From Marinilabiliaceae bacterium (lineage in GTDB: Bacteria > Bacteroidota > Bacteroidia > Bacteroidales > Marinilabiliaceae), in the NCBI GenBank assembly GCA_009777175.1, contig WRMI01000024.1:1-40037 (forward strand): 40,037 nt of DNA. Direction: 5' to 3'. The position numbers and the translations under genes are program-made. Positions 17,195 to 25,875 of this stretch are shown piece after piece. The notes beneath the pieces are model-generated. The model saw nothing but the letters and a program-made list of their open reading frames with translations. It made no database searches and had not been told where the DNA came from. Each line of letters begins with the position of its first letter. The stretch's first letter is position 1.

Positions 17195-18958
17195 ATGAAA
17201 CAAATAATAACCCGAAACATTGCAGCGGTTTCTGTAATTTTTATCATCACATTTTCTATAATGCTGATAACTAACTATTTTCAGGTTAGTAGTTCGGAAA
17301 CTATTCAATCTGAAATCATTGAAAAACTAAAACAAGCAAACGAAGAACTCGGCGACAACCCTCAATTATTAGAGCAAATTCGAGAATTGGATTTGTTAGC
17401 CCGAAAAGCATATTTTATAAACCAAAGTAGAATGAAATTAGGCATTGCTATTTTACTCTTTATGGTAATTGTTTTTGTGATTTCCATCAGAATTTTTTAT
17501 GCAAAGTCAAAAAATATTCCTGACAAAGAGATAGACCCTATTGACTTTTGGTTAATCAAATCTAAAGCAAGAAAACATATTGTTTGGATTGTTGCAACAA
17601 TAAGTATTGGTGGAATTATTTTTGCTATTTTAACTTCACCATATTTAACAAATAATAACAATAAAACTATTCCTGAAATAGAGATAGAAATGTCTGAAAA
17701 TGAAACAAATAGCATCGAAAATGATTTATATTTGCTTTCAGATTCTATTGATATTTTAACAGAGATTGAAACCGATTCAATTTCGTCAGATTTACTCGAA
17801 GTAGTTGAAATATCAAAAGTTACGCATAATGGTTTTAGAGGTAATAATTCGCTTGGTATAAATGGATCATCAAAAGTTCCGACAACATGGGACTTAACTT
17901 CTGGGAAAAATATTTTGTGGAAAGCAGAAGTACCCAGAAAAGGATTTAATTCTCCTGTCATTAATGGGAATAAACTATTTTTCACAGGTGCTGACGATGC
18001 GGTGCGTGAGTTATTTTGTTATGAATTAAGTTCGGGTAAAGAATTGTGGCGACTTGCGGCAAAAAATATTCCGGGTTCACCTTCCAAAATGCCCGACACT
18101 ACCGATGATACAGGATTAGCGGCTCCGAGCGCTGTTACAAATGGTAAATATGTTTGTGCTATCTTTGGTATGGGAGACGTTATTTGTGCCGATATCGACG
18201 GAAAACTTATTTGGTCAAAAAATATTGGTATCCCCGACAACCACTACGGATATGCCTCTTCTCCAATTATTTTTGGAAATTTATTAATTATTCAATATGA
18301 TAACCACAATTCTCCGAGGGTCATAGCATTAGATTTGGCTACGGGCAATCAGCGGTGGATGACCGAACGCCCCGATAAAATTGCATGGAGTTCCCCGATT
18401 ATTGCTTATGTAAATAATACACCCCAACTGCTTTTAATTGGAAATCCAAGCATTACATCATATAATCCAAATAATGGCGAACAAAATTGGCGTGTAGTTT
18501 GTATGTCGGGTGAAGTGGGCGCAAGCCTCGCTTATGCAAACGGGATAGTTGTCGGCGCAAGTGAATATGCTACAATGATTGCCATTGATGCAACTGACGG
18601 AACGGTACTTTGGGAAGATGACGAATTTTTGCCCGAAGTAGCTAGCCCCGTCGCTACAAAAGATTTCTTTTTTATCGCTACCGACTACGGAGTGGTCGCC
18701 TCTTTTGACATTAAAACGGGAAGTTTAATTAAATCAATGGAACTTAATACGGGATTTTATTCATCCCCAATTATCGTTGAAGGAAAAATTTATCTCGCAG
18801 CAACTGACGGAAAAATATTTATTTTTTCTGCAAAAGGAGATTTCAACCTTATTAATTCTTTCCAAACAGGAGATAAAATATATGCTACTCCCGCATTTAC
18901 AGACCAAAAAATTGTTATCAAAGGAAATAAATGGATTTATTGTGTGGCTTCTGAATAG
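17195..18958 (+). CDS. Membrane-anchored PQQ-like beta-propeller protein
   Basis: A 587-aa protein with three predicted membrane segments (about residues 8-28, 82-102 and 128-151), an acidic linker (155-200) and a C-terminal beta-propeller (about 205-587). The propeller opens with FRGNNSLG, the usual entry motif of PQQ-binding-like repeat proteins, and contains blades such as ALDLATGNQRW, AIDATDGTVLWEDD and SFDIKTGSLIKS. Such domains resemble BamB and quinoprotein dehydrogenases, but many bind no cofactor and act as scaffolds; catalytic acids were not identified. The propeller would be periplasmic. It has its own promoter-like site (17009-17016) and is separated by 808 bp from the secretion-like operon, so a link to that operon is not implied. 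Confidence 0.85.
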   Translation: MKQIITRNIAAVSVIFIITFSIMLITNYFQVSSSETIQSEIIEKLKQANEELGDNPQLLEQIRELDLLARKAYFINQSRMKLGIAILLFMVIVFVISIRIFYAKSKNIPDKEIDPIDFWLIKSKARKHIVWIVATISIGGIIFAILTSPYLTNNNNKTIPEIEIEMSENETNSIENDLYLLSDSIDILTEIETDSISSDLLEVVEISKVTHNGFRGNNSLGINGSSKVPTTWDLTSGKNILWKAEVPRKGFNSPVINGNKLFFTGADDAVRELFCYELSSGKELWRLAAKNIPGSPSKMPDTTDDTGLAAPSAVTNGKYVCAIFGMGDVICADIDGKLIWSKNIGIPDNHYGYASSPIIFGNLLIIQYDNHNSPRVIALDLATGNQRWMTERPDKIAWSSPIIAYVNNTPQLLLIGNPSITSYNPNNGEQNWRVVCMSGEVGASLAYANGIVVGASEYATMIAIDATDGTVLWEDDEFLPEVASPVATKDFFFIATDYGVVASFDIKTGSLIKSMELNTGFYSSPIIVEGKIYLAATDGKIFIFSAKGDFNLINSFQTGDKIYATPAFTDQKIVIKGNKWIYCVASE

Positions 18959-19766
18959 TTGTTAGTTTTCAGTTATCAGTTTTCAGTTATCAGTTTTCGG
19001 TTATCAGTTATTAGTCGTTAGTCATTAGTTAGTTTTTCGGCATTCCGTAGGAATGCATCGCTTTGGTAGAAATAAATCAATCAAAACAGCCGCATTCCGT
19101 TAGGAAATTGCAAAAGATTCCTCACTTTGTTCGGAATGACTCTATAGCATGATTTCCTTTTATTTTAATGGATTGTACTCTTCCCGAACGAGCATAAGTA
19201 GCACCGCGAGGTAAACGGTTGTTATAATCAACATTGTGGAGCGACCGCAGCCAATGCTCACCTCACCACGTTTTGCCGAATTTTTCTATCATTAGATTAT
19301 CTGATTTGTTTTTGTATTTAAATGCAAAAATAGAGAAAAAATCAATAATTAGTTTGTTGAAAATAAAATTTTAAAAAAATAATTTTTATTTTTTTTCAAA
19401 AAAATGAAACATTTTTCAAAACCTTACGTTTAAATTTTGAAAATTAAAAATAATTTTTGCGTAAATTACTGATTTTAAGTGATGAATAGTTTTACATTAT
19501 AAAAAAATTATAGATCTTCTGCAGATGAAAGGTGTTTCAAAAAATATTTTAGTCGCACACAGCTTTAATAGTTGTGCTTTCTATCCAAAATTTTTTGGGT
19601 CACTTTTTCTTTGTAACTCGCTGATAATCAGTTTCTTACGGACGTTTCTTTTCAAACGCTCTTTTCTTTGGAGTTTGCTCTGTGTATCGCTATTTAGAAC
19701 TATCTGCAATCAGTATATCAATCATTTTCTACTATTCAATGACCTACAAATAAAATAATTGTTCTC
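18959..19766. other. Repeat-rich intergenic region upstream of the secretion-like operon
   Basis: It begins with TTTTCAGTTATCAG microsatellite (18960-19015), then the dispersed GCATTCCG hairpin repeat in reverse orientation (19033-19106), a GATTCCTCACTTTGTTCGGA fragment (19116-19135) and the SWIM-gene relic (19143-19292). From 19300 to 19500 it is very AT-rich. A 77-codon open frame at 19525-19758 has no family features and is not called. No convincing TAnnTTTG box was found before the operon. Confidence 0.6.
19143..19292 (-). pseudogene. N-terminal fragment of a SWIM zinc-finger family gene
   Basis: Reading the minus strand from an ATG at 19292 gives MIEKFGKTW, a TGA stop, then GEHWLRSLHNVDYNNRLPRG and ATYARSGRVQSIKIKGN. 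SWIM zinc-finger family proteins typically start with F-G-x-T-W-W-G-x-x-W-L...NRLPRGRxYAR.G.V..I.I. Here the second Trp of the TWWG motif (TGG) has become TGA and the frame is cut off after about 50 codons, where a dispersed GATTCCTC-type repeat begins. It is a dead, truncated gene. Confidence 0.65.
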
Positions 19767-20372
19767 ATGAATAGAATAACCGAACTAAAAATGAAACGAA
19801 AAGCCTCCATTATTGTAGTTTGTACATTGGGGTTGGCAGGGTTAGTTTATGTCGGGGTAGGAGATACGTGGAGAAATAATATTTTTCAAGGTACCTCACT
19901 TTCCCAAAATGAAGGAATAGGTTGTTTTTTGAAAGTAATTTCGTTTTTATTAATGACAGCACTATTGGCTATCCCTTTCTTTTTTATTAATTTATTTAAA
20001 CTTATTTACTATCATCTTGAGATACAAAAAGAGCAAAATAGGAATAATTTAAGACAGGATTATTTTAATCACCCAATGAGACCTAACTCACATGAAAACA
20101 ATACCTTAGAAAGAAACTATTTCCGTGAAGATGTTGAGGATGATAATGAAGGAACTACCTACGACGGACATCAAAATTTACATTTGTTTGATGTGAACTA
20201 TTATTACCGAGAAGGTCACCAATTGTATGGTCCGTTTTCGATTTATGATTTAGTAAATTTAGACATAAGTGAAAATTCGCTTTTGGGGATTAATAGTATT
20301 GAAAATTGGAATCGGGCAGGAGATATACCCAATTTATTGAACACAATTTTACAACTATCAAATTCACAATAA
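19767..20372 (+). CDS. Membrane protein with C-terminal GYF domain (secretion-like operon)
   Basis: A 201-aa protein with two membrane segments (about 13-32 and 53-80), a polar linker and a C-terminal bacterial GYF_2 domain (145-195: YYYREGHQLYGPFSIYDLV). The domain is strikingly similar to the second GYF domain of the FtsK-like ATPase encoded two genes later (YYYQENNQIYGPFSIMELV; both end in NLLNT). GYF domains are peptide-binding modules that recognise Pro-rich motifs. I infer that this protein anchors components of the machine at the inner membrane, perhaps by the same ligand as the ATPase. An alternative start at codon 9 (MKRKAS) is possible. First gene of the 13-gene plus-strand run. Confidence 0.8.
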   Translation: MNRITELKMKRKASIIVVCTLGLAGLVYVGVGDTWRNNIFQGTSLSQNEGIGCFLKVISFLLMTALLAIPFFFINLFKLIYYHLEIQKEQNRNNLRQDYFNHPMRPNSHENNTLERNYFREDVEDDNEGTTYDGHQNLHLFDVNYYYREGHQLYGPFSIYDLVNLDISENSLLGINSIENWNRAGDIPNLLNTILQLSNSQ

Positions 20373-20389
20373 TATAAAACACAAATTAT

Positions 20390-20662
20390 ATGAGAGCCTT
20401 TACAGCAAGTAGAATTTCGACAAACGAAAACACATTGTATCCTGACAGGTTAGAAATTGATAATGTGAAAGTTACTTATTATAAAGGCTATGTTTTTGGT
20501 TATAAAACTACTATAATTACTCGAAAAAATATAGCAAGTGTTTCTGCAGGAGCAGGTTTATTTTTTGCAAACATCGCAATAGAAAGTCTCGGCGGACACA
20601 AAATTTTAGCGTGCGGATTCAAAAAATCTGACGCAAAAGAAATAGTTAGAATATTGTCATAA
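20390..20662 (+). CDS. Small PH-like domain protein
   Basis: A 90-aa protein without signal peptide or membrane segment. Its predicted pattern is a series of short beta-strands (RLEIDNVKVTYYKG, YKTTIITRKNIASVSAG, ANIAIESLGGHKILACGF) followed by one C-terminal helix (KKSDAKEIVRIL), the layout of bacterial PH-like domains. It lies 17 bp after the GYF membrane protein and 19 bp before the ATPase. Because T7SSb loci carry a small ubiquitin-like protein (YukD/EsaB) I checked for that fold; the strand order and the final helix fit PH better, and no C-terminal Gly-Gly is present. Role unknown; perhaps an adaptor. Confidence 0.65.
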   Translation: MRAFTASRISTNENTLYPDRLEIDNVKVTYYKGYVFGYKTTIITRKNIASVSAGAGLFFANIAIESLGGHKILACGFKKSDAKEIVRILS

Positions 20663-20681
20663 AACATATATATAAATAAAT

Positions 20682-23600
20682 ATGAATAAAACCTATTACA
20701 TAAATTTGAATGGTCAACACTACGGTCCGTATCGATTGGAAAATTTTAGAGATTATCCTCTGGAGGAGGATACTTTAGTATCATACAATAGGACAGTGTG
20801 GAAACCTGCTATTGATTTTCCCGAATTGGAGATTTACATTAAAACTACTCACCAAGAAAACAATGAAGCTCCTGATATTTATAAATTGTCTTACTATTAT
20901 CAGGAAAACAACCAGATTTACGGTCCGTTTTCTATTATGGAGTTGGTTTACTTAGATATAAAAGATGATACCCTGCTCGGAATAAACGGTATGAATAATT
21001 GGAAGTACGCTAAAAATATTGACAATTTACTCAACACCTTGACACATTTAAGAGATTTAGAAAAGGAAGAGTATGATTCAGAACTCCAAAAAATTAAATC
21101 AGAATATTCAGAACTTTTAGAAGAGCAATCATTAAAGCACGAAGAAGTAATTTTAAATAAACAGGAACTAGAGGAAATTATTGAGTCTCAAGAAAAAAAT
21201 CTGATAAAATTAGAGGAAGAAAACGTTGTTTTGAAACAATACATATCACGGACAGTAAACGAAGAGGAAACGATAACAAAAGAATCGTTATTAAATCTGG
21301 TAAAAGATTTCAGGGATAATCTGTCAAACGAAAACAAGCAGCACTTTATTAGGTCATATCCTTCAATTTCATACGAATTACTTGATAAGATTGACTACTA
21401 CAACGCTGCTTGCGACCAATTTATTGCGTTGATGAACTTAATGGGCGACCAAACTCAAAAATGGATTGCAAGCGGCGGAATGGAGAGTCGTTCTAAAAAT
21501 GAGATATTATCAGCCATTCATAACGTTACAGAACAGTTTTACAGACAAAATCCCGCTATTGCTCCAAACTTTTACGAGACCGCAGATAGCGACAATATTG
21601 TGTGGAAACAATTGCAACCTCAATCCCACCATTTCCCAACTTCGTCTTTTTTAGTAGGAAAGAATGTCATCGTCTTTAACATATTCGACGACATGTTTTC
21701 TTTCACAAAATTTGAATATGCTATAATATTGGACAAAAAAAATATTGTAGTTCACTACGACAAAAAAACAAAAAAAGAGTGTTTTGATTTCATAAATACA
21801 CTGACGGCACGTCTTTTTATGGCATCTTTACCTGGTAAATTCAAAATAACCACTATTGACGCGCAAGAAATGGAAGGAATATCCGATTTGTTTAAATCAC
21901 TAAACAAGTCAGTGTCCTTTTATTCACGCGAAAAAGAGATACAAGATTGCCTCGAAGAGAAAACACAATACATCGAAAATGTAATTCAAAACCTATTACT
22001 TCATCCTATTAAAAATATTGGCGAATACAATCAAGGCAAAGAAAATCCCGAAGAATATCAATTATTGATAATAAAGGCATTTCCTGTAGGTCTTACCAAT
22101 ACATCTTTGACATTATTGAAACAACTGATGAAAAACGGGCAACGCGCAGGCATTCATATAGTTCTAATGATAGACAAAGATGAAATAGAAAGTTCTGAAA
22201 ATGCAAAAAAGGAGTACATTGCGTTTGAATTAGACAAATTTGACCACTTGCTGCTGACTTATGATTTTATATCAGCAAGATATCCTTTCTCAACAGACAA
22301 AAATATCCAACATTTTAATTTTGAGAAAATAGGGGTTTCGCAAATTCAAGACATTGTGCGATATGTAAATAGGTCATTGGAAACAAAGCCAGCCGAAGTA
22401 GTGACATTTGCCAATTTTGTCCCTGCACAATTAGATTGGTGGAAACACGAAAGTTCTAATATGATAGAAATCCCTTTTGGAATTTCAGAAGAAAAAGAGT
22501 TGGTAAGCTTGTCAATTACTCAGGAAAGCGGACAAAACTCGGCTGTTGTTATTGGCATACCAGGTTCTGGCAAAAGCGTCTTTTTACATACAATTATTAG
22601 TAACTCGGCTATTCATTATTCCCCCGAAGAATTAGAACTCTTTCTTATGGATTTTTCAGGAGTTGAATTTGATACATACGCACGTCATAATTTACCTCAC
22701 GCAAAAGTTATCGCACCCGAAGCTGAAAGAGAATTTGGATTAAGCGTTCTTAGAGAACTCAAAGAAGAAGGCAGTCGCCGTATGGAACTCTGTCGAAAAA
22801 ACGAAGTAAGTAACATAGTAGATCTGAGAACAAAATGCCCCGACAAAAAAATCCCAAGACAATTAATAATTATTGACGAATTTCAAAAATTGTTCGAAAT
22901 CGAAAACGACAATATAAGCAAAGAGGCAATGACAATAATTCATATAATTATTAAGGAGTTCCGTAAGTTTGGAATCAATTTGATTTTGGCAACTCAAAAA
23001 TTGTCTGATATTCATAGCTATATCTTGCCAAAAGATTTAATTGCAAATAGGATTGTGTTCAAATGTTCTCCCGCAGACATCGGACTTATTGGATTGAATA
23101 CAGTACCATATCTCAGAACTGGCGAATGTTTTTACAACTCAGAATCCGGAGTTGTAGATACAAACAAAAAAGTGCAAACATTTTTTATCCCCAAAAAAGA
23201 GATAGACAACCTGCTAAAACAAGTTAAATCATTCGGATTAATTAATAACTACAAAGAAAAGAATGTAATAATATTCCGTAGCGCTGACCTGCCTGACTTT
23301 AAAAATCACGGGATTACACCCCAAGAAGATCCTGTCGATGTTGATATATTTTTCGGACAGCCAATTGCTATTTCTGACTATGATGTAAGCGCAACTCTAC
23401 ACAAATCGTCCAACGACAATATCCTGATTATTGGGGGAGAAGAAGATGTAGCTCAAAAAATCGCAATCAATTCATCTTTGAGTGCAATGGCATATTATTC
23501 CGACAAATCGGCTAAATGGTATTTTTTCAATTTTATGAGACCCTCAGATCCGCTATTTCAGTTGCCAGCAAGTTATTTTTCAGGAAATTGTTTTGAAATT

Positions 23601-24059
23601 GTTTTTGTCTCAAAAACGAATGAAGTTATCGAGGCTATGCAAGAGATTAAAACCGAAATAGATGCCCGAAAAGTAGACGAAAACAGAGCACAGCAACATA
23701 TTTACCTCTCATTCTACTCCTTCCAACTTGCACAAATGTTCAAAAAAGGTGGCAGAAGAGGAGAAGACGTTTCCGAGGCAGGAAAATTGTTGAACTATAT
23801 TTTAAATAATGGTCCTTTGGTAGGTGTATTTACAATTTTACAAGTGGATAATGTGGCTAATTTACAACAAATTGGAGATACAATCTCATTTTTTTCTCAC
23901 AGGGTTGCGCTTCAGATGGAAGAAAGAGACTCTGGGAAAATTGTTGGTAGTGACGTAGCAAACAGATTGTACGTTATGAACAGACCAAGTTCCAAAAACA
24001 GATGCTATTATTATAATAACAAAAATAGAATTTTAGTGAAATTTAAACCTTATAAATAA
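20682..24059 (+). CDS. EccC/EssC-like FtsK-family ATPase with tandem N-terminal GYF domains
   Basis: A 1125-aa cytosolic motor. Two GYF_2 domains (about 3-50 and 70-120) lead into a coiled coil (about 122-190). A degenerate ATPase-like domain without Walker A follows (about 310-565), then an active FtsK/SpoIIIE domain (about 590-850) with Walker A GIPGSGKS (625-632), Walker B LIIIDEF (728-734) and LILATQK (767-773). A third degenerate domain lies at about 885-1125 (IIGGEEDVAQK, IYLSFYSF). Tandem ATPase domains are the hallmark of the T7SS motors EccC/EssC, where FHA domains or membrane helices sit at the N terminus; here GYF domains replace them and no membrane helix is seen. Two WXG100-like genes follow at once, as expected for a secretion motor and its substrates. 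FtsK DNA translocase is unlikely: no gamma domain or membrane part. Confidence 0.85.
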   Translation: MNKTYYINLNGQHYGPYRLENFRDYPLEEDTLVSYNRTVWKPAIDFPELEIYIKTTHQENNEAPDIYKLSYYYQENNQIYGPFSIMELVYLDIKDDTLLGINGMNNWKYAKNIDNLLNTLTHLRDLEKEEYDSELQKIKSEYSELLEEQSLKHEEVILNKQELEEIIESQEKNLIKLEEENVVLKQYISRTVNEEETITKESLLNLVKDFRDNLSNENKQHFIRSYPSISYELLDKIDYYNAACDQFIALMNLMGDQTQKWIASGGMESRSKNEILSAIHNVTEQFYRQNPAIAPNFYETADSDNIVWKQLQPQSHHFPTSSFLVGKNVIVFNIFDDMFSFTKFEYAIILDKKNIVVHYDKKTKKECFDFINTLTARLFMASLPGKFKITTIDAQEMEGISDLFKSLNKSVSFYSREKEIQDCLEEKTQYIENVIQNLLLHPIKNIGEYNQGKENPEEYQLLIIKAFPVGLTNTSLTLLKQLMKNGQRAGIHIVLMIDKDEIESSENAKKEYIAFELDKFDHLLLTYDFISARYPFSTDKNIQHFNFEKIGVSQIQDIVRYVNRSLETKPAEVVTFANFVPAQLDWWKHESSNMIEIPFGISEEKELVSLSITQESGQNSAVVIGIPGSGKSVFLHTIISNSAIHYSPEELELFLMDFSGVEFDTYARHNLPHAKVIAPEAEREFGLSVLRELKEEGSRRMELCRKNEVSNIVDLRTKCPDKKIPRQLIIIDEFQKLFEIENDNISKEAMTIIHIIIKEFRKFGINLILATQKLSDIHSYILPKDLIANRIVFKCSPADIGLIGLNTVPYLRTGECFYNSESGVVDTNKKVQTFFIPKKEIDNLLKQVKSFGLINNYKEKNVIIFRSADLPDFKNHGITPQEDPVDVDIFFGQPIAISDYDVSATLHKSSNDNILIIGGEEDVAQKIAINSSLSAMAYYSDKSAKWYFFNFMRPSDPLFQLPASYFSGNCFEIVFVSKTNEVIEAMQEIKTEIDARKVDENRAQQHIYLSFYSFQLAQMFKKGGRRGEDVSEAGKLLNYILNNGPLVGVFTILQVDNVANLQQIGDTISFFSHRVALQMEERDSGKIVGSDVANRLYVMNRPSSKNRCYYYNNKNRILVKFKPYK

Positions 24060-24065
24060 GAAAAT

Positions 24066-24341
24066 ATGAGTGACAGAATAATAAATGACGTAGAATCAAT
24101 GAAGAAGTTTAGAGACGGTCTGATTGATACAATTGAGGACCTCAGAGAGCAGCTAAAAAATACAGAAGTTGCCATTGAAGATGTAGCAAAAACATGGAAA
24201 GATAGCCAATTTGTGAAATTTAAAGAAGGATTTGATAAAGACAAAGAAAAAATCAATCCTTTGTGTGAAAAAATAAAAGAATTTGAAGAAGATGTATTAT
24301 TACCCTTAGAAAACATTCTAAGAAGATATCTTGATTTATAA
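24066..24341 (+). CDS. WXG100-like helical hairpin protein 1 (W-x-D variant)
   Basis: A 91-aa, fully helical protein with no signal peptide, 6 bp after the ATPase gene. Two helices (about 5-40 and 47-88) are joined by TWKDSQFVKF, with W44 at the turn. Size, position of the Trp and placement next to an EccC-like ATPase match WXG100 (ESAT-6-like) proteins, except that the Gly of W-x-G is Asp. The pattern W-[KQ]-D-x5-F-x3-F is shared with the products at 24363 and 25396. It is the likely substrate or partner subunit of the machine. A classical C-terminal Y-x3-D/E signal is not evident. Confidence 0.7.
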   Translation: MSDRIINDVESMKKFRDGLIDTIEDLREQLKNTEVAIEDVAKTWKDSQFVKFKEGFDKDKEKINPLCEKIKEFEEDVLLPLENILRRYLDL

Positions 24342-24362
24342 AAATAATAAAATTTTATTACG

Positions 24363-24656
24363 ATGGAAAACAGTTTAATCACAGTGAGTTCCAAACAGTT
24401 AGAGGTATTGCAGACTGAATTAATACAGTTATCGATAAACCTGAAAAATACCTACGAGGAACTATCTTTCCAACTTAAAGGCCTTGCAGAAGATTGGAAA
24501 GACGACAAATACGACGAATTTGATAATGAATTTAAATCAAGTAGAGAAGAAATTATCGAAATTTCCGAAAAATATGAGAATTGGGCAAATTCATATTTAC
24601 CCCCAAGAATAGATATTACTAAAGAATATGAAAGAAGAAAAGTGAGTATAGGATGA
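24363..24656 (+). CDS. WXG100-like helical hairpin protein 2 (W-x-D variant)
   Basis: A 97-aa helical protein, 21 bp after its sister gene. The two helices are joined by DWKDDKYDEF with W45, and the rest is strongly charged. Together with the 24066 product it may form a heterodimer, as EsxA/EsxB do. Its C terminus is RRKVSIG, ending in a glycine, which is worth noting beside an E1/E2-like pair but is not a Gly-Gly. A Y-x3-E (Y89-x3) signal cannot be confirmed. The stop overlaps the next gene start by 4 bp (ATGA), so translation is coupled. Confidence 0.7.
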   Translation: MENSLITVSSKQLEVLQTELIQLSINLKNTYEELSFQLKGLAEDWKDDKYDEFDNEFKSSREEIIEISEKYENWANSYLPPRIDITKEYERRKVSIG

Positions 24657-25378
24657 CTGATAGCACTGTTTATATATCTGACTATAAATCTCTTGTGCGT
24701 TTGAAAGATGCGCTTGATTATTGTGGTGATTCGTTGCTTAAACTTTTGAAAGATATAGATGCCTATATCCAAAAGATGTTGGAAATATTCGAAAAACAAA
24801 AGGACTATTTCGTAAAACTACTTGAAAAGGCTGAAGAAAATTTACAAAAAGCTCAAGAAGCTTATAGGAGGTGTTTAGACTCACAAAGAGAAGACGAAGA
24901 TGGAAATGTTTATCCGAGTTGCGACAGCCAAAGAAGTGACATCGATACTGCACGGCAATATAAAGATGATTGCAAAAGAAAATTGGATATTGCCGAACGA
25001 ATTATTTCAGAAACAAAACATGAAATATCGGAATATAAGTTTCGGACTGGTGCATTGCGCCCCAATGGAGGTGAAGTAACTCTTGAATATATTGCGGAAC
25101 AGCATACAGATGAGGCTATTAATAAAATGGACGAAATCCTTGATGTTGTTGTTAAAGAATATCTCGGTAGAACTATAGAAGAAACATATCCTAACGAAAC
25201 TTTGCCCTGCGATAAGGTTGAAAAATTCCAAAAAGCAGCAGAAGAGGTTAAGAAAAAACAAAAAGAAGAAGCCAACTACAATCAAATTGCATCTGCAGAA
25301 GTTTCTATGGTCTGTGCCGGTTGCAAGCGGCCTCTGCCAATCTGCCTTTGCGCTAGGGAATACCAAAGAAGTAGATAA
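24653..25378 (+). CDS. Coiled-coil protein with C-terminal Cys cluster
   Basis: A 241-aa protein without signal peptide. Helical, coiled-coil-like stretches span about 12-78 and 95-130, interrupted by a Cys-containing loop (C74, C90), with more helix at 145-210. The C terminus has C221-x2-C224-x6-C231-x-C233 (CAGCKRPLPICLC), a plausible zinc-binding knuckle. Position after two WXG100-like genes suggests a longer WXG/LXG-type cargo, chaperone or adaptor, but I do not recognise a family. The start overlaps the previous stop (ATGA). The KRPLPI segment within the Cys cluster is one possible Pro-containing ligand for the GYF domains; this is speculation. Confidence 0.65.
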   Translation: MTDSTVYISDYKSLVRLKDALDYCGDSLLKLLKDIDAYIQKMLEIFEKQKDYFVKLLEKAEENLQKAQEAYRRCLDSQREDEDGNVYPSCDSQRSDIDTARQYKDDCKRKLDIAERIISETKHEISEYKFRTGALRPNGGEVTLEYIAEQHTDEAINKMDEILDVVVKEYLGRTIEETYPNETLPCDKVEKFQKAAEEVKKKQKEEANYNQIASAEVSMVCAGCKRPLPICLCAREYQRSR

Positions 25379-25395
25379 TAAAAAAAAATAAAAAA

Positions 25396-25791
25396 ATGAT
25401 ACCCGATTACGTACAACAAGTTTTTGAAATTCATGGACATCTATCAAAGCAAGCCCTTGCCACTGAAGAAGATTGGCAAGATTCGGTCGCAAAAAGGTTT
25501 TATGATAAGTTCATAGTCAAGTACGAAGAAAAAGTAAATCTATATATCAATGGCGGTATGGATATAACCGGAAAAGGATTAAGTGCACTACTAATCTTTT
25601 TTGACGAAAAAGAGAGAGAAATGGCTGCCTTGGGAGGAATAAATATTAGCGACAGTAGGCACAAAAGCCAAACAATTCACAACGAATACCGCACAAGAGA
25701 AAACTGGTCACCATCCGATGGTCCAAACCCCAGTGAATTGAAAGCACCCGAAGTTAAAGAGATAATGAACAAAAGAGACAACTATTGGTAA
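25396..25791 (+). CDS. W-x-D motif protein, WXG100-related
   Basis: A 131-aa protein. Residues 26-40 (DWQDSVAKRFYDKF) repeat the W-x-D-x5-F-x3-F motif of the two small WXG100-like proteins and sit between two helices (about 4-22 and 30-48). A Gly-rich turn and a further helix follow (about 55-75), then a polar, probably disordered tail with PSDGPNPSELKAPEV (about 105-120). The tail is Pro-containing and could be a GYF-domain ligand or an export signal; neither is shown. It may be a third substrate or a structural component. The next 84 bp hold no gene. Confidence 0.6.
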   Translation: MIPDYVQQVFEIHGHLSKQALATEEDWQDSVAKRFYDKFIVKYEEKVNLYINGGMDITGKGLSALLIFFDEKEREMAALGGINISDSRHKSQTIHNEYRTRENWSPSDGPNPSELKAPEVKEIMNKRDNYW

Positions 25792-25875
25792 AAGATGGAA
25801 GAAGAAAAAAACATATTAAGAAAATAACGAAGAATTAATTAAATTAAATATAAATTTTTTAAAATTTTTAATCAC

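Noticed and set aside
19143-19292. TGA read as Trp (alternative genetic code) in the SWIM-like frame.
   Set aside because: Full-length genes in the window use TGA as a normal stop, for example at 9668-9666, and the fragment is truncated anyway.
19525-19758. A 77-codon open frame before the secretion-like operon.
   Set aside because: Phe/Leu/Ser-rich composition from AT-rich DNA, no family motif, no start signal.
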